A stretch of 64,000 nucleotides of DNA from Aquilaria yunnanensis (GCA_039654915.1 CM077595.1:43245501-43309500), one strand, 5' to 3'; shown: positions 1-11,700, counted from the stretch's first letter. Numbers and translations: made by a program. The notes: generated by a model from the sequence alone, not told the origin.

Positions 1-1593
1 ACCTACCAACAAGCTATGTCGGGGCCTGACTCTGAGAAGTGGCTAATGGCCATGAAATCCGAGATGGAATCCATGTATGAAAACCAAGTATGGACTTTGG
101 TTGACCCACCTGAAGGGGTAAAACCTATAGGGTGCAAATGGGTTTTCAAGAAGAAAACTGACATGGATGGTAATGTGATTACCTTTAAGGGAAGATTGGT
201 TGCAAAAGGTTTCAAGCAAATTCATGGTATTGACTATGATGAAACTTTTTCACCAGTTGCTATGCTTAAATCCATCCGAATTTTGTTTGCTATTGCTGCA
301 CACTATGATTATGAGATATGGCAAATGGATGTCAAAACTGCATTCCTAAATGGAAAGCTACTTGAGGATGTGTACATGACACAGCCTGAGGGTTTTGTCA
401 CTCCTGGGAATGCCAATAAAGTGTGCAAATTGCAAAGGTCCATTTATGGACTGAAGCAAGCTTCTCGAAGTTGGAATCTTCGTTTTGATGATGCAATCAA
501 AGAGTTTGGTTTTATCAAAAATGAAGATGAACCTTGTGTCTACAAGAAGGTTAGTGGGAGCGCTATTGTCTTCTTGGTGTTGTATGTAGATGACATACTA
601 CTCATCGGGAATGACATTCCTGAGCTACAGTCTGTGAAGACTTGGCTAGGGAAATGTTTCTCTATGAAGGACTTGGGTGAAGCAGCCTATGTGTTAGGCA
701 TCAGGATCTATAGAGATAGATCTAGAAAGCTTCTTGGCCTAAGTCAAAGTACATATATTGACAAGGTGCTAAAGAGGTTTAGCATGCAAGATTCCAAGAA
801 AGGATTCTTGCCCATGTCACATGGTATCACTCTTTCTAGATCTCAGTGTCCGAGTACAACCGAGGAGAGAGAGCGCATGAGTAAGATTCCATATGCCTCA
901 GCAATTGGATCTATCATGTATGCCATGATATGTACTCGTCCCGATGTCTCATATGCTTTGAGCATGACGAGTAGGTACCAATCGAACCCCGGTGAAAGTC
1001 ACTGGACAGCTGTTAAGAACATCCTTAAGTACTTACGAAGGACTAAGGATGCATTCTTGGTCTTTGGAGGTGAAGATGAGCTCGTTGTAAGGGGTTACAC
1101 CGATGCAAGCTTCCAATCCGATAAGGATGATTTTAGATCGCAATCTGGTTATGTGTTTTGTATTGGTGGTGGTGCTGTAAGCTGGAAGAGTTCAAAGCAA
1201 GAGACAGTAGCTGACTCTACAACAGAATCTGAGTACATTGCCGCCTCTGATGCTGCGAAGGAGGCAGTTTGGATCAAGAAGTTCATCACTGAACTTGGAG
1301 TGGTTCCAAGCATTGTTGACCCGATAGAGCTCTATTGTGACAACAATGGAGCAATCGCACAGGCTAAGGAACCTCGATCTCACCAGCGATCCAAACACAT
1401 ACTCCGACGCTATCATCTCATCAGGGAGATCATCGAGAGGGGTGATGTAAGGATATGCAGGACTTCGACAGACAGCAACATTGCTGATCCACTGACAAAG
1501 CCCCTTACGCAGCAGAAGCATGATAGCCATTCTAGGTCCATCGGTATTAGATACATGGATGATTGGCTTTTAGTGCAAGTGGGAGATTGTTAG
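1..1593 (+). CDS. Copia A pol, C-terminal part (reverse transcriptase and RNase H)
   Basis: The frame is open from base 1 and encodes the RT and RNase H part of a Ty1/copia polyprotein; gag, protease and integrase lie outside the window. Visible motifs are the RT segment DVKTAFLNG, YGLKQASRSW, the catalytic YVDD at about 583-594, and the RNase H motifs YTDAS, TESEY and CDNNGA. RT copies the element RNA into cDNA and RNase H removes the RNA strand, in cytoplasmic particles. No stop interrupts the visible frame. The protein is almost identical to P's; the one amino-acid difference I saw is Gly for Arg near residue 45. The TAG stop (1591-1593) lies inside the 3' LTR, which starts at 1588. Confidence 0.95.
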   Translation, partial: TYQQAMSGPDSEKWLMAMKSEMESMYENQVWTLVDPPEGVKPIGCKWVFKKKTDMDGNVITFKGRLVAKGFKQIHGIDYDETFSPVAMLKSIRILFAIAAHYDYEIWQMDVKTAFLNGKLLEDVYMTQPEGFVTPGNANKVCKLQRSIYGLKQASRSWNLRFDDAIKEFGFIKNEDEPCVYKKVSGSAIVFLVLYVDDILLIGNDIPELQSVKTWLGKCFSMKDLGEAAYVLGIRIYRDRSRKLLGLSQSTYIDKVLKRFSMQDSKKGFLPMSHGITLSRSQCPSTTEERERMSKIPYASAIGSIMYAMICTRPDVSYALSMTSRYQSNPGESHWTAVKNILKYLRRTKDAFLVFGGEDELVVRGYTDASFQSDKDDFRSQSGYVFCIGGGAVSWKSSKQETVADSTTESEYIAASDAAKEAVWIKKFITELGVVPSIVDPIELYCDNNGAIAQAKEPRSHQRSKHILRRYHLIREIIERGDVRICRTSTDSNIADPLTKPLTQQKHDSHSRSIGIRYMDDWLLVQVGDC

Positions 1594-3002
1594 TATTGTG
1601 CCCAAAAAGCCAATCATGAGATGATTGTATTTTGCACATTGAGTCATGATATTTTATTGAGGCATTAATCCAGCAATTTTGTTTGTTGTTTTGTTTCTGC
1701 GTAACGTAATAAACATAATTGTAACCCTAGAATAATGATATTCTTAAACGTCCCTAGTATAGTATTATTGTGGAGCGGGTTGCAATAATACATAATGACT
1801 AGCATATGTGGAGACTAATATGAGATATGTAGTCTACATATGGGTACAAGTTGGAGAACTTGTGTACTGGACCGACCCACCATGAGAACACTTCATGGAT
1901 CGTTATATGAGTGTCATAAGTGATTCTCATAGTGATCATGGTATATGTAGTCCTTCGACCTAAGATCATCAAGGTTCCCTACATGTGAGTCACATACTTT
2001 GATACTTTCCTTTGTTGCTCGTAACTGAGTGAACTTGAAGGAGGTCATTGGGTATGTCACATATCATGCGGAGGGATTTGTATGATCAAGATGGGATTTG
2101 TCCCTCCTATGTAACGGGAGTGATATCTTTGGGCCCCTTGATAGAGTGAGACTTAGAAAATGCATGGCCATGCTCCGATGAGTTGATATATGATATCAAT
2201 GTCATCAGTTTAAGTTAGTCTACTCGGTAATCAAGAAACCAAAGATTGGGCTATACGAGAGTGACACATTCCATGTCTCGTGCTTAGTCTTGATATCTTG
2301 GACAAAGGGACAATGGCATATATCGGTGATGATCATAAAGGTTTAGTCGATTCACCGACAATCTTGTCACTTGGGTAGCAATGATGTGTTGCTAGACACC
2401 GCTCATTGCTTATGATCATAAATGTGATTTATGATCGTTGCCAATATGGCAAGAGCCTATTGGGTCGCACACATAGAGCTATTTGGATCATTAGAGTGCA
2501 TGGGCTAATTATTTGGGTTATGGTTTCACTTTAATTTCGTATTAATAATGGGCCAAGGAGTTGAGCCATTATTAAGCCCGAAATTAATTCCTAATTGGAT
2601 TAGGGCTTTGAAACCCATTAGGCCTGGAAGTTGAGTCTCACTATAAATACAACTTTTAAGTGAGAAATTCGTAGGTCTCCTTGCCCTAGCCTCCCAAAAG
2701 GACAGCCACACTCTTCTCTTGCAATTCCTTGGAGGACGCAAGCTAGCACTGCGAGCGCAAGAGAAACGCATCTGCCGGGACGTGGTGGAAGCGTGGTGAT
2801 CCCGAGAGGCTCGTGTGGATACCATAGAGAGCCTGAACACGTCAACTGTTCAGGTTTTGTGATTCGACTCTACAGTTGAGTGAGAGATCTCAACCGAAAA
2901 TTAGGTATGAAATTTTCGAACACCCGGTTTACCCCGTTTCACTTGGATCCTGGAGGGTTTCGGTTAAATTCCGCTGCGCTGTTTGGCTCCCGAAACCCAA
3001 CA
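1588..3002 (+). repeat. Copia A 3' LTR (1,415 bp)
   Basis: The LTR begins TGTTAGTATTGTG and ends CCCAACA, giving the TG...CA ends expected of an LTR. It has the same length and nearly the same sequence as the two LTRs of copia P. A TATAAATA box lies near 2643. The purine-rich AAGTGGGAGAT just before 1588 is the likely plus-strand primer tract. A few differences from P's LTRs are visible, for example near 1608 and 1707, so A is a sibling insertion and not an assembly duplicate. Confidence 0.95.
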
Positions 3003-3835
3003 CAGAGATCCTTCAAGGAGACATGGCTGAAACACTCAGAAAATAGAGGTTAGGAGACCCCCGGGGTGGTTTTCCAGGGGGCAACCTCCGACGCCCAAGT
3101 CAGTGCTTCGAGAAAGAGAGATACTCAGTAATAAGCACAAGGGACACTTGCCTGGCGTGTCTTTCTGAGGGCTGAAGGGAAAGTATTCAGGCGGAGAGAG
3201 GAGAGTGTCCTCTTGTCCTTTTGCTCCTCCCGGCCGGAGAACCTCCTGCCTGTGACCATTTCCCTGGTCTATAACGGACGAGGTGATCCCTTCAAATTGT
3301 GACACGTGTATGGACGAATGGTGTTCGTATTTTTGGGCGTGGGGGCCCCTAGCCATCTACAGGCTCCTCGGGCTGTGAGCCATAGTAGGTGTTGCCCTGT
3401 GTGACAGGACACATGCCGCGATGGCATGTTAGAGTGTGTCTGGGGGTGGCGTGTCGGAGACGTATATGAGCGGAGTGTCAGAGACTCCTTGATGGCTCTT
3501 GCCGTACAACCGAGGTCCCTTTGGTTGATGTCTCATTTCGGGGTGATGGGTCCTTTCCCGGAGTCAGGCTGGACCTTTGCTGCCTACGCCTTTGGGGGGT
3601 TTTCTCCCGCAGGGGGTGGTTGGTCTTTCTCCCCTGAAGCTGGTTCGATCGCCCTCCCGAAGGAGGCGCTACGCTGGCTTCCGAAGTTGGCATTTGGTGA
3701 TGTACCGAGGTCGTGCGCCTCAGGTGTATGACTTCCTTCACTCCGGAGTCCTTTCCGAGGTCGTATACCTCAGGTGTCTGGCGCCCTCTTTCCCGTGATC
3801 GGCAGGTGGTCAGGGCGATAGCACTTTGGCTATCA
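3003..3835 (-). repeat. Gypsy B 3' LTR, part
   Basis: This matches the inner 839 bp or so of B's 5' LTR (28894-29945). It ends at 3835 with the reverse complement of TGATAGCC, the U3 start. The outer 210 bp or so lie left of copia A, outside the window. Next to it, at 3836-3848, is the reversed purine tract GGGGGGCATG that primes plus-strand synthesis. A reversed G-box CACGTG is near 3303, with a TATA-like sequence beyond it, and the conserved leader motif GACTTGGGCGTC is near 3090. Confidence 0.9.
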
Positions 3836-4251
3836 CATGCCCCCCTTGGAAAGGCCGAAGTGGAGACTTCGGCAAATAGTCCTTTTGGTGTCCGTCTATC
3901 GCCCAATTGGCAGTTTTGAAAGTCGACCCTGTGGACTGCCAGAGGCCCACGTGGTAGTATGTCCATTACCGTCGAACAAGGCGGCACGGAGCCTTGAACC
4001 CCAGACCTTATGGATTTACACCCGGAGTATGACACCGGTTGGGGAGGTGCTTCGCCTCCTAGGTGATAAGCCTTGTTTGGACAGATGTTATCTATCCATC
4101 CTTCGGTGTTCTCCAGATACCAAACTTCTTTATTTTTCCCGCCATAGGCTAGTGAACCGTCATGTCTTGAAACTAGTCATGCTAGTCTCGAGTAGCATGC
4201 CCGGGTTTTCTGAATGTCAAAAAATGCGTCCTAGTTTCTCGTGACGGGTGA
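3836..4251 (+). other. Spacer between B 3' LTR and accessory promoter
   Basis: Non-coding sequence between the 3' LTR and the accessory gene promoter. It carries the purine tract at the LTR edge and short diverged repeats also seen in the matching part of elements D and K. The open frames across it are not conserved between copies and I do not regard them as genes. Confidence 0.6.
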
Positions 4252-4374
4252 CACGTGGCAGGCATCAGCTTGGATGGGCACGCCTTTTCGCACGCGAGGG
4301 GCCATTATGGTGACATTTCGCTTTTGCGCAGCATTTATGACACCCTTTTGGCTGCCCTTCCTCGATCTATATAA
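4252..4374 (+). promoter_or_regulatory. Promoter of the B accessory gene (G-box and TATA)
   Basis: A perfect G-box CACGTG lies at 4252-4257 and a TATATAA box at 4368-4374, about 275 bp before the accessory start codon. Equivalent TATA boxes lie 255-260 bp before the start in elements C, D, K and M. G-boxes occur at the same relative place in C, D and M, and K has CATGTG. The promoter faces away from the LTR and against pol, so the accessory gene has its own transcript. Confidence 0.75.
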
Positions 4375-4645
4375 GCCTTCCTTCTGTCATACTCTTTATT
4401 TGTGTTTCTTTGCTCTCATTTTTCTCTGTGCCCTTTTCTCCTCTTTTGTGGCGGTTTTAGCGGCGGAGCGATTTTCGGCGATCTTTTACAACGGCGTCCT
4501 CAAACCCAAACTTTGGCAAGACTTTTGGTGGGTTCTGATTTCTAGAGTTCCTTCGGTTTCTGCTTTTCTTTTCGCTTCTCAAAGTCATTTTCCTCTTTCC
4601 AAAATCATTTTCCCCCCTTTTTTTGAAGTCATTTTTCGGTCAACC

Positions 4646-7142
4646 ATGCTTGTTCCCGAGAGCTGGCAACCTCTTATGTCTCACCCTCATTGCACCACTC
4701 CTGAAAAATTAGAAAAATGGAAGACCAAATTTTTCCTTCCCTCGTATGCCATCACAAGGTTACCTCGCCTTGGCCAGTTTAGCTTTATGAATCGGGGTGA
4801 CGAGGTTACCGTTTTCCGAGCCCAACTGAAGGCCGGACTTCGATTTCCTTCTGCGAAGATGATTTGCAACTTTTTCCAATTTCATGGCATAGCCGTGAAT
4901 CAGCTTCCTCCCAACTCATTTTGCTATTTCAACGCCTTTCTCTGCATGTGCGGGATCTTCGGGGTAGAACCCCATTTCATCCTGTTCATGCAGTATTATA
5001 AGCTCTATCCAGTTCCGAAGGGTGGCTTTTATTTCATGCTGCCTCGGGGATCTAGGACCAAGAAATTTATGTTCACCTTTGCTACCAAGGATAGCTGGCG
5101 AGGGTGGCAAAGGAAGTTCTTCTTCTTGAAGGTGGTGGAGGCCTGGTCGCACGTCCCGATTAAGTGGGCTCGGGGAAAGCTGGAGGCGGATGTCATGGAT
5201 CCCAGGAAGCTGCTAACTCCCGAGTTGGCGGCGAGGTTTGGGGACTTTGACAGACGAATCTGTGCTGTCGCCGACTGGGATGCCGAGGTCCCTTCACGCT
5301 CTCTCTACCCTTTCCCGATCATGTGGAAACTCATGACCGATGATGTCCTTCGAAAGTTGAGGGTGGTTACGGAGCACAAAACGGATCTCGGCATGCCAGC
5401 TCCTGCTACCGAGGGGAAGAACTCTTGGCTAGTGAAGCTCCTTCAGAGCGAGCTTACTTACGAAGCCTTTTTTGAAAGTAAGTTTCTTTCAAAAAATTTT
5501 CAGCTTAAGTGCCTGTGGACTTACACACTGATTTCTTCCCTCTTTTTCAGGGATGGGCAACGAGTCTGCCTCCTACTACAGGTCTCTCTTCCTTGGTCAG
5601 GCCGAGAAGGGAGAACAAAAGAATAGGCGCAAGGCTTCTGGGAGCGGATCATCTTTGGCCAAGAAGGCCAAGAAAGACACCCCTCTTCCCCCTCCGGAGG
5701 ACGTTTTGGAAGTCGGCGATGTTATTGCTACTTCCACCAAGGTTGGAATGTCATTGCAACTTCTACAGAGGTTGCAACTTTGCCCCAGCCTGAAACTGCC
5801 GGGGGGGTTCTTGCCGAGGTGGCCGTTCCTGCCCTTTCGAGTCCCGCCACGTCGGTGGATTTGTTGGGCTCTTTGGTAGATCTTTCTGCCGAAGATTTAG
5901 AAAAGTGCCGAAGGGCCGAGGGCAAACATGTTCCTGCCGACGTGGAGGAGGTCGGTGACTCTAATGACGACTATGCCGAGGTCGCGCCAGGTTTGTCTCT
6001 TTTTCCCTGCGATCAAAACTTACATTTTTTATAATCAAGGAATTTTTACCTGATAAGATGCATGTTTCTTTTTACAGAGGATCCGACACCCCTGGCTTGG
6101 AAGATTGAGCACGCCCAAAGGAGGGATCTTCGTGATTCTCATGTCCCGAAAGACAAAGTCCCAAGGGAGTCATTCTGGTCTTTCACGGAGGACATGAATC
6201 TGTTCTCCGAGGATTGTCGGGAAATGGCTCCCCAAATGGCGAGGGGCGCGCTTACTCAGGCATCCTTCAAGGCAGTCGCCAAGGAGTGTGCCTCTGAGGA
6301 TGCCCTTGCTACAAAAGTTTCCCAGCATGCTGCTCAGGTAACTCTTCAGGCTCTTCACTTTTCCTTCCCACTTTTTGCCTAAGTGTTTTTGGCTTTCCTT
6401 GTGCAAATTTTGCTAAGTACCTTCTTTTTTTTTTTTGCAGCTTTTAGGGTATAGTGGATACCTCCGAGCTTGGGCAGCAAAGCAGTCTTCAGCCTGAGCT
6501 TGGGCTGAAGACAAATTGGAGAAGGCCAAAGTTTTTTGTGCCAACTCGGTGCTGACGAACACCAAGTTGAACCAAATATGCAAGGAGAAGATTTCCAGTC
6601 TTCGGGAGGAGTTCTTGAAGGGCCAAGAGGGGCTCTTGAAGGATTTTTCCAAGAAGATGTCCGACCTTGGTGACAAATTAATCAGCCTGACTTTGGCCAA
6701 CGAGACCCTTCAAAAGGAAAAGGAACGGGAGTCTGCCCTCCTGGCGAAGGCAATGGCTGAAAATGCTGAACTCCAGGCCAAGGTCGACTTGCTGATGGAG
6801 GGTTCGAAGAAGAAGAAGACAACTGAGGAGCTGGAGAAGGAGATTTCCGACCTTCAGCAGGAGGTTTCGGAGCTTCAACATCAGGCGGACGTTGAAAGAG
6901 GCAAAGCCGTCCAAACGTCCAAGGTTGCTTTTCAGGATGGCTTCTGCCTAGCTCGTCATCAGTTTCTGAAGAAGTATCCGGACCTCGATCCTTCCTTTCT
7001 GGCTGCCCTGGATATTCCCGGGGGGCCTCGATGGATGTGGTCAAGAGTCGAGTTCCTTAACCTGCCGTTTCCTCCTCCTGCACCGAAGGTGGCGGCGAAA
7101 GATTCAGGAGCCGAAGCTTCCCATGACGCCGGGGTTCCTTAG
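4646..7142 (+). pseudogene. Antisense accessory gene of gypsy B (four exons, broken)
   Basis: Exons are 4646-5477, 5551-5990, 6078-6337 and 6441-7142; every intron is GT-AG and sits where the introns of C and M sit. Exon 1 encodes the conserved N-terminal domain (PESWQPL, then NSFCYFNAFLCMCG and GGFYFMLPRG), which I recognise as the Pfam putative gypsy-type transposon domain. Exon 2 is a low-complexity linker with basic clusters, exon 3 is short and conserved, and exon 4 is a coiled coil ending in the conserved QDGFCLARHQ. The first Met used in C and M is CGG here, so I start at the next ATG. A frameshift in exon 2 (near 5735-5815) and a TGA at about 6498 break it. The role is unknown; the related Grande accessory protein is reported to be nuclear. 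Confidence 0.8.
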
Positions 7143-7579
7143 ATATTCTAAGACCTTCGCCTTCTTCTTTTTCTTTGTACTCTTCTTCTTGTAATCTTCT
7201 CCTTGTATCAATACCTTCTTCAATGAATTTTCCTTCATTATTTTGGCTAAGTCTTTTTTGAGCAATTTTTGTTTCCCACTTGTCCAGACCACTTTCGGTC
7301 AAGGGACTTCGGTACTCTCTTTGCTCATTTTCGTCGGCCATTCTTCGGGAGGTCTTTCACAGTTGGTGAAGTTCCCTTAGGCAAAGTTTAGCCTACCCCT
7401 TGTCGGCTGTGTTCGGTAGACTTGCCCTCTTTTGGGTCTATAACCCAACTAACTTCGGAAGGAATAGGAGACTTTCGGGAGTCCATACTTCAGCTTTATT
7501 CGGTGAACATTCTCAGACAGGGGAAAACTTTCTGTACTTAGACAAATTTCTGGCTTTCACCATTTCTTGTCTAAAAATT
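7143..7579. other. Tail-to-tail spacer between accessory gene and pol of B
   Basis: Non-coding sequence between two converging genes. It contains one reversed unit, at about 7288-7311, of the CCGAAGTCCCTTGA motif that is tandemly repeated in the same place in elements C and M. A CTTCTTCTTT-rich stretch follows the accessory stop. I see no other gene. Confidence 0.6.
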
Positions 7580-7865
7580 CTAAGTGTAGAATTTCTTTAA
7601 GGCGCCCGAGTGCCTTGTATTTTTCAGTTTTCCTTCTTCGATGCTGCCGAGCTTGTATACCCCCTTTCGGACCTCGTTTAGGACCAAATGCCGAAGTACC
7701 CCATAGGACGGCTTTCGGGGTTCTAACTCGGCCTTTCGGGGGCGAGGTCTCCTTTTCCTTATTCCTTTTGGCCTATCATGCAAGTTTGCACTTATGGCCA
7801 CCTTTTGCCGGAAAGGCCTGCTTTCGGGCTTGGTTCGTCGGCCATCCTTCGTCAAACATCTGTAT
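7580..7865 (-). pseudogene. Gypsy B pol, C-terminal end of integrase
   Basis: Read on the - strand this matches the last 95 or so residues of the integrase end of C: RPKGIRK, then KPSYGVLRH, GVYKLG and the closing ALKKFYT with a stop at 7580-7582. C ends ALKKFYA at 14205. The frame is cut at 7865 by the insertion of element C and resumes at 27268; TGTAT occurs on both sides. Element B is decayed, so no function is expected. Confidence 0.85.
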
Positions 7866-8741
7866 TGATAGCCAAAGGCTATCGCCTCTATCTGGCCGAA
7901 CTCCCTGCCACAAGAATGGCCAGAAGAGACTAGCGATACAAGAGTGAAAATGAGATCATACACCTCGGGAGATAGCCGAAGAGCTCCGAGCCCGGCACGC
8001 CAGGAAACTTGAGGATACTACTAGCCCCCCGAGGTTACAAACAGCTCGCCTTCGGAAAATAGGCACCAGCTATTGCGGGCCGAACATGATCTCCCCGAAG
8101 GCGGAACTCCCTGAAGCTGGGAACCCCCGAACTGGGTGCGTGTTTCCCGAAGAGGCATTGTCCGTACCAAAGGACGACCTCGCCCAGGGACCTCGGGAGT
8201 ACGGCAGGAGCATTTAAGGAAGCATTTAAGGAAGCCTCTGACATGTCCTTTCACAGACGTCATAAAGCCGCCTCAATAGGCGCTCTGGCACGCTGACGCC
8301 ATCACAATCACATCGTGGCCCATCTCAGCACAAGGCTCAAGGCAACCTGCTACCAGCTATCTGTCCCCTACGCCCAGAAACTCAGGGAACATCCGACCGA
8401 ACACTTGTCGCGATCTGAACGGGCTAGGCACTCCTATAAATACCAGGAAATAAATACTTGGCAGGAGGTTGGTTGGCAAAAGGTCTGACTCCCAGACTCT
8501 GAGAAAATCACCAGGCAAGACTCTTCAGCCGTTTGTGCTATTTCCTCTGCCTTTTCTCAGCCACCACTGACTTGGGCGTCGGAGGCTGCCCCCCCGGAAA
8601 AACACTCCGGGGGCCTCCTAACCCTTTGTTTCTGAGCTTTCAGGCACACTCCCTTGGGCGATCCACCCTCCAGGCGTTCTTCCTCCCAGAAGTCTCTCCA
8701 CCAGTCACTATGACTATAAACGATGAGGCCCCAGGCCATCA
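7866..8741 (+). repeat. Gypsy C 5' LTR (876 bp)
   Basis: It starts TGATAGCC and ends GGCCATCA. The first 20 bases hold an inverted repeat, GATAGCC-AAA-GGCTATC. The promoter has TATAAATA at 8435-8442; the upstream G-box is CACTTG here but CACGTG in the 3' LTR. The transcribed part carries GACTTGGGCGTC and a stem-loop at 8581-8618. An ATG at 8710 opens the gag frame before the LTR ends. Confidence 0.95.
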
Positions 8742-11700
8742 TTTGGCGCCGTCTGTGGGAAACCGCTCTGAGATCGCCGTCGTTGAAACTCGGCGTTCTA
8801 AGGACAAGGGACTCCCAAGGTCCCCGTCCGCGCCTGAGACACAACCGGCTGCTGAGCAAACACTCCCAGGGACTTCTGCGCCCGAGGAAGACCGCCCTCT
8901 GGTGATCACCATGAGCTTCCTGAAGGACTTTCAATGTTCGGTCGTGTATGAAGTGACACAGCAGATCGACCGAAGATGGCCACAGCAAACCCAAGCCCAG
9001 AGGCCTCCCTCACCAGCACGCCCTCGGGAGAGAAGCCCCAAGTCTACTCATCATAGTTCGGGAAGCGAAGACCAGCGCAAAGAATCCTCCACAGAAAATA
9101 TACCCCTCGGGAAACGGCCTGTGGGACAAACTGGGTCCAAACGACCGAAAGTCTCACGACAAAGGAGTTCGTCACCTGAAGTGAGGTCCGTATCCCCTCA
9201 GCGTCGAACTCGCTCCCCGAAGAGTCACCGACGATCTCCCTTCCCTGATGAAGGGCCTAGTGCCACCATGCTTATGGAAAGGATATTAGCACAGCTAGAC
9301 AAGGTGGAGAAAAAAATGGCCAGAAAACCCGTTTGGGACAGGCTTACGGGGGCCTTCTGTGAAGATGGGTCCCCGTTCACCCCGACCGTGGCTGAGGCAG
9401 CCATGCCAGGTGACTTCAGAGTACCTCGGTTGGAGATTTATGATGGCCGTACTGATCCACAGGCCCACCTGACGAAGTACAGGCGCAGCATGATAATGCA
9501 CGGTGCTGACGACGCTACCATGTTCAAGTGCTTCGAGGTCACCCTCACAGGGCCAACAACTGCATGGTACAACTCATTGCCTTCAGGGACCATCCCTGAG
9601 TTCCAGGAGTTGTCCACGGCCTTCACACAGCAATTCATTGGGAGCAGGCCAACGGCAAAGATGCCTGTTCAGATGTTCGACATAGAGCAGAGAAACGGAG
9701 AGACCATCCGGGACTATGTCGAAAGGTTCAACAGGGAAGCACTGAGCATCCCAGACTTCCGGCCCGAAATCCGTATTCTCGCTATGACACGGGGCCTTCA
9801 GCGAGACTCACAGCTGTTCTACCAGTTCTCAAAGGACCCACCGGAGACCCTCGGAGAATTTTACTGAAGGGCAGAACAGCACATGACCGCCGAGGAACTA
9901 AGGATGGCTGGGCCGAAGTCCGATCACTACAGTGCCAAAGTGTCCAATCAACAAGCTCGGCATCCGACCGAACAGGCAGGACGACCTCGGAGGATGCGTG
10001 GAAGGAAACCCCAAAGTTTCACACCACTGAGCACTACACAGACTAACATCCTCATGGCGCTGGAAAGGCAAGGGACGCAGATTCGGCGACCAAGGGCCAT
10101 GACCGCCGATAATAAGAAGAATGCAAAGAAGTTCTGCCAGTTTCATCGTGACCACGGTCATGACACCGAAGACTGCTTCCAGCTGAAGAAGTACATAGAG
10201 TCGCTGATAAAGCAGGGCCAACTTCGGAAATACCTGCGGATGCCATCTCCAAAAGGCAGAAAAATGGAGGAAGAAAGGGCCGAAGATAAGGACTATGACT
10301 CCGACAGGCGGAGAAACCGAAGTCCAAAAAGGCGCCCTCCACCTCCGACAGGGGTTATCCAAACAATCACCACGGGGCTCCCATCCTCGGAAAGAAAGCG
10401 GAAGGCCAGAGAAATTGCAGTCATGGAATATCAAAATCCAGCAAAGAAGCTGGCCCACAAAGACGGATCCACCATCGTCTTTCCCCATGACGATCCGCTG
10501 CTGATCATGGCGAGGATAGGGAACTGGGACATCAAAAGGGTACTACTTGATGACGGATCAAATGCAGACGTCCTATTCTCGCACTTACTGCCAAGCTTGG
10601 GCATTTCCAGCAGCGAGCTTAAGCCAGTCACCTCACCAACCTTCGGGGTGGGACCATCCGAACTGGCCGTTCTCGGATGGGTTGACCTCCCACTGATGAT
10701 GAAAGGGACTTCGCTAGATGGAGCAGCTGAGTTGTACGCTTCCACAATGGCGAGGTTCATCGTCATGGACGTCCCGTCCTCGTACAACGCCATCCTTGGA
10801 AGGCAGACACAGGGAAACCTACACATTCGCCCTGATGTGAAGTACTTGACTGTCAAATTTGGCACCAAGGATGGAGATGCAGAGATCTTCATAGACCAGG
10901 CCGACGTAAGAAAGGTGTTTGTGAAAGCACGAAAGGCCCCTGCGAGCAACTTCGCACAAACAATGGAGGCAAAGGCGCCAGGAAAAGGCAAAGAAGATCT
11001 TGCAAAAGCGGAAATGGAAACAGTAGAACTTATCCCAGGACAATCTACCCGAATAAGGAAGAGCTTGGCCGAAGGTGAGAAAGAAAACCTTGTATCTTTT
11101 CTGCTGAAAAATAAAGATTTGTTTGCCTACTCGCCGAAAGATATGCCAGGAGTAAACTCTGGCATAATGCAGCATAGCCTCAAAGTAAGCCTGAAAGCAA
11201 AACCTGTCCGGCAAAAGAAACGAAGCATCTCAGCCCACAAGAGCAACTTTGTCAAAACCGAGGTCCAGCGTCTGTTACACGCCAAAGTCATCAGGGAGGT
11301 GAAGTACCCCGAATGGTTAAGCAACGTGGTCATTGCCACAAAAGAAGGTAGCAGCAAACTCCGGATGTGCATCGACTTCAGAAACTTGAACGATGCTTGC
11401 CCGAAAGACTCATACCCTCTGCCGCCAATAGATCAACTGGTAGATTCAACTGCCAAATATGGGCGCCTAAGTTTCCTGGACGCCTTCAGTGGCTACCATC
11501 AAATAAGGATGGACCCCGAAGATGAAGAAAAAACCGCCTTCATCACCGAGGGAGGAACATACTGCTATGTCAGGATGCCCTTCGGGCTCAAAAATGCAGG
11601 AGCCACCTACCAAAGGTTGATGAACAAGGTCTTTAAAGACCAAATGGGGAGAAACATGGAGGTGTATGTTGATGATATGATAGTCAAGAGCAAGCTCCCT

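Larger units (their letters stand above)
1..3002 (+). mobile_element. Copia element A, 3' part (cut by window edge)
   Basis: This is the 3' end of a Ty1/copia retrotransposon: RT and RNase H coding sequence followed by a complete 3' LTR. Bases 1-1593 align without gaps to 19660-21252 of copia P, and the LTR matches P's LTRs, so A and P are one family. The element sits inside the 3' LTR of gypsy element B. B sequence resumes at 3003 and matches B's other LTR from about 29107. The five bases after the LTR (CAGAG) would be the right-hand target duplication; the left copy lies outside the window. Confidence 0.95.

Noticed and set aside
1192..1530. 112-residue reverse ORF in copia RNase H (also 20851-21189)
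   Set aside because: It is the shadow of a conserved coding frame on the other strand.
2526..2845. Reverse-strand ORFs of 75-104 residues in every copia LTR
   Set aside because: They recur only because the LTR recurs, lie over the promoter and leader, and show no domain; I treat them as chance frames.
3478..4035. 185-residue reverse ORF in the B LTR
   Set aside because: It runs across the LTR end and purine tract and is not kept in D or in B's other LTR.
4241..4645. Upstream extension of the B accessory frame from 4241
   Set aside because: It crosses the G-box and TATA box and is not conserved in the other copies; the start at 4646 fits the shared MPIPESW-like beginning.
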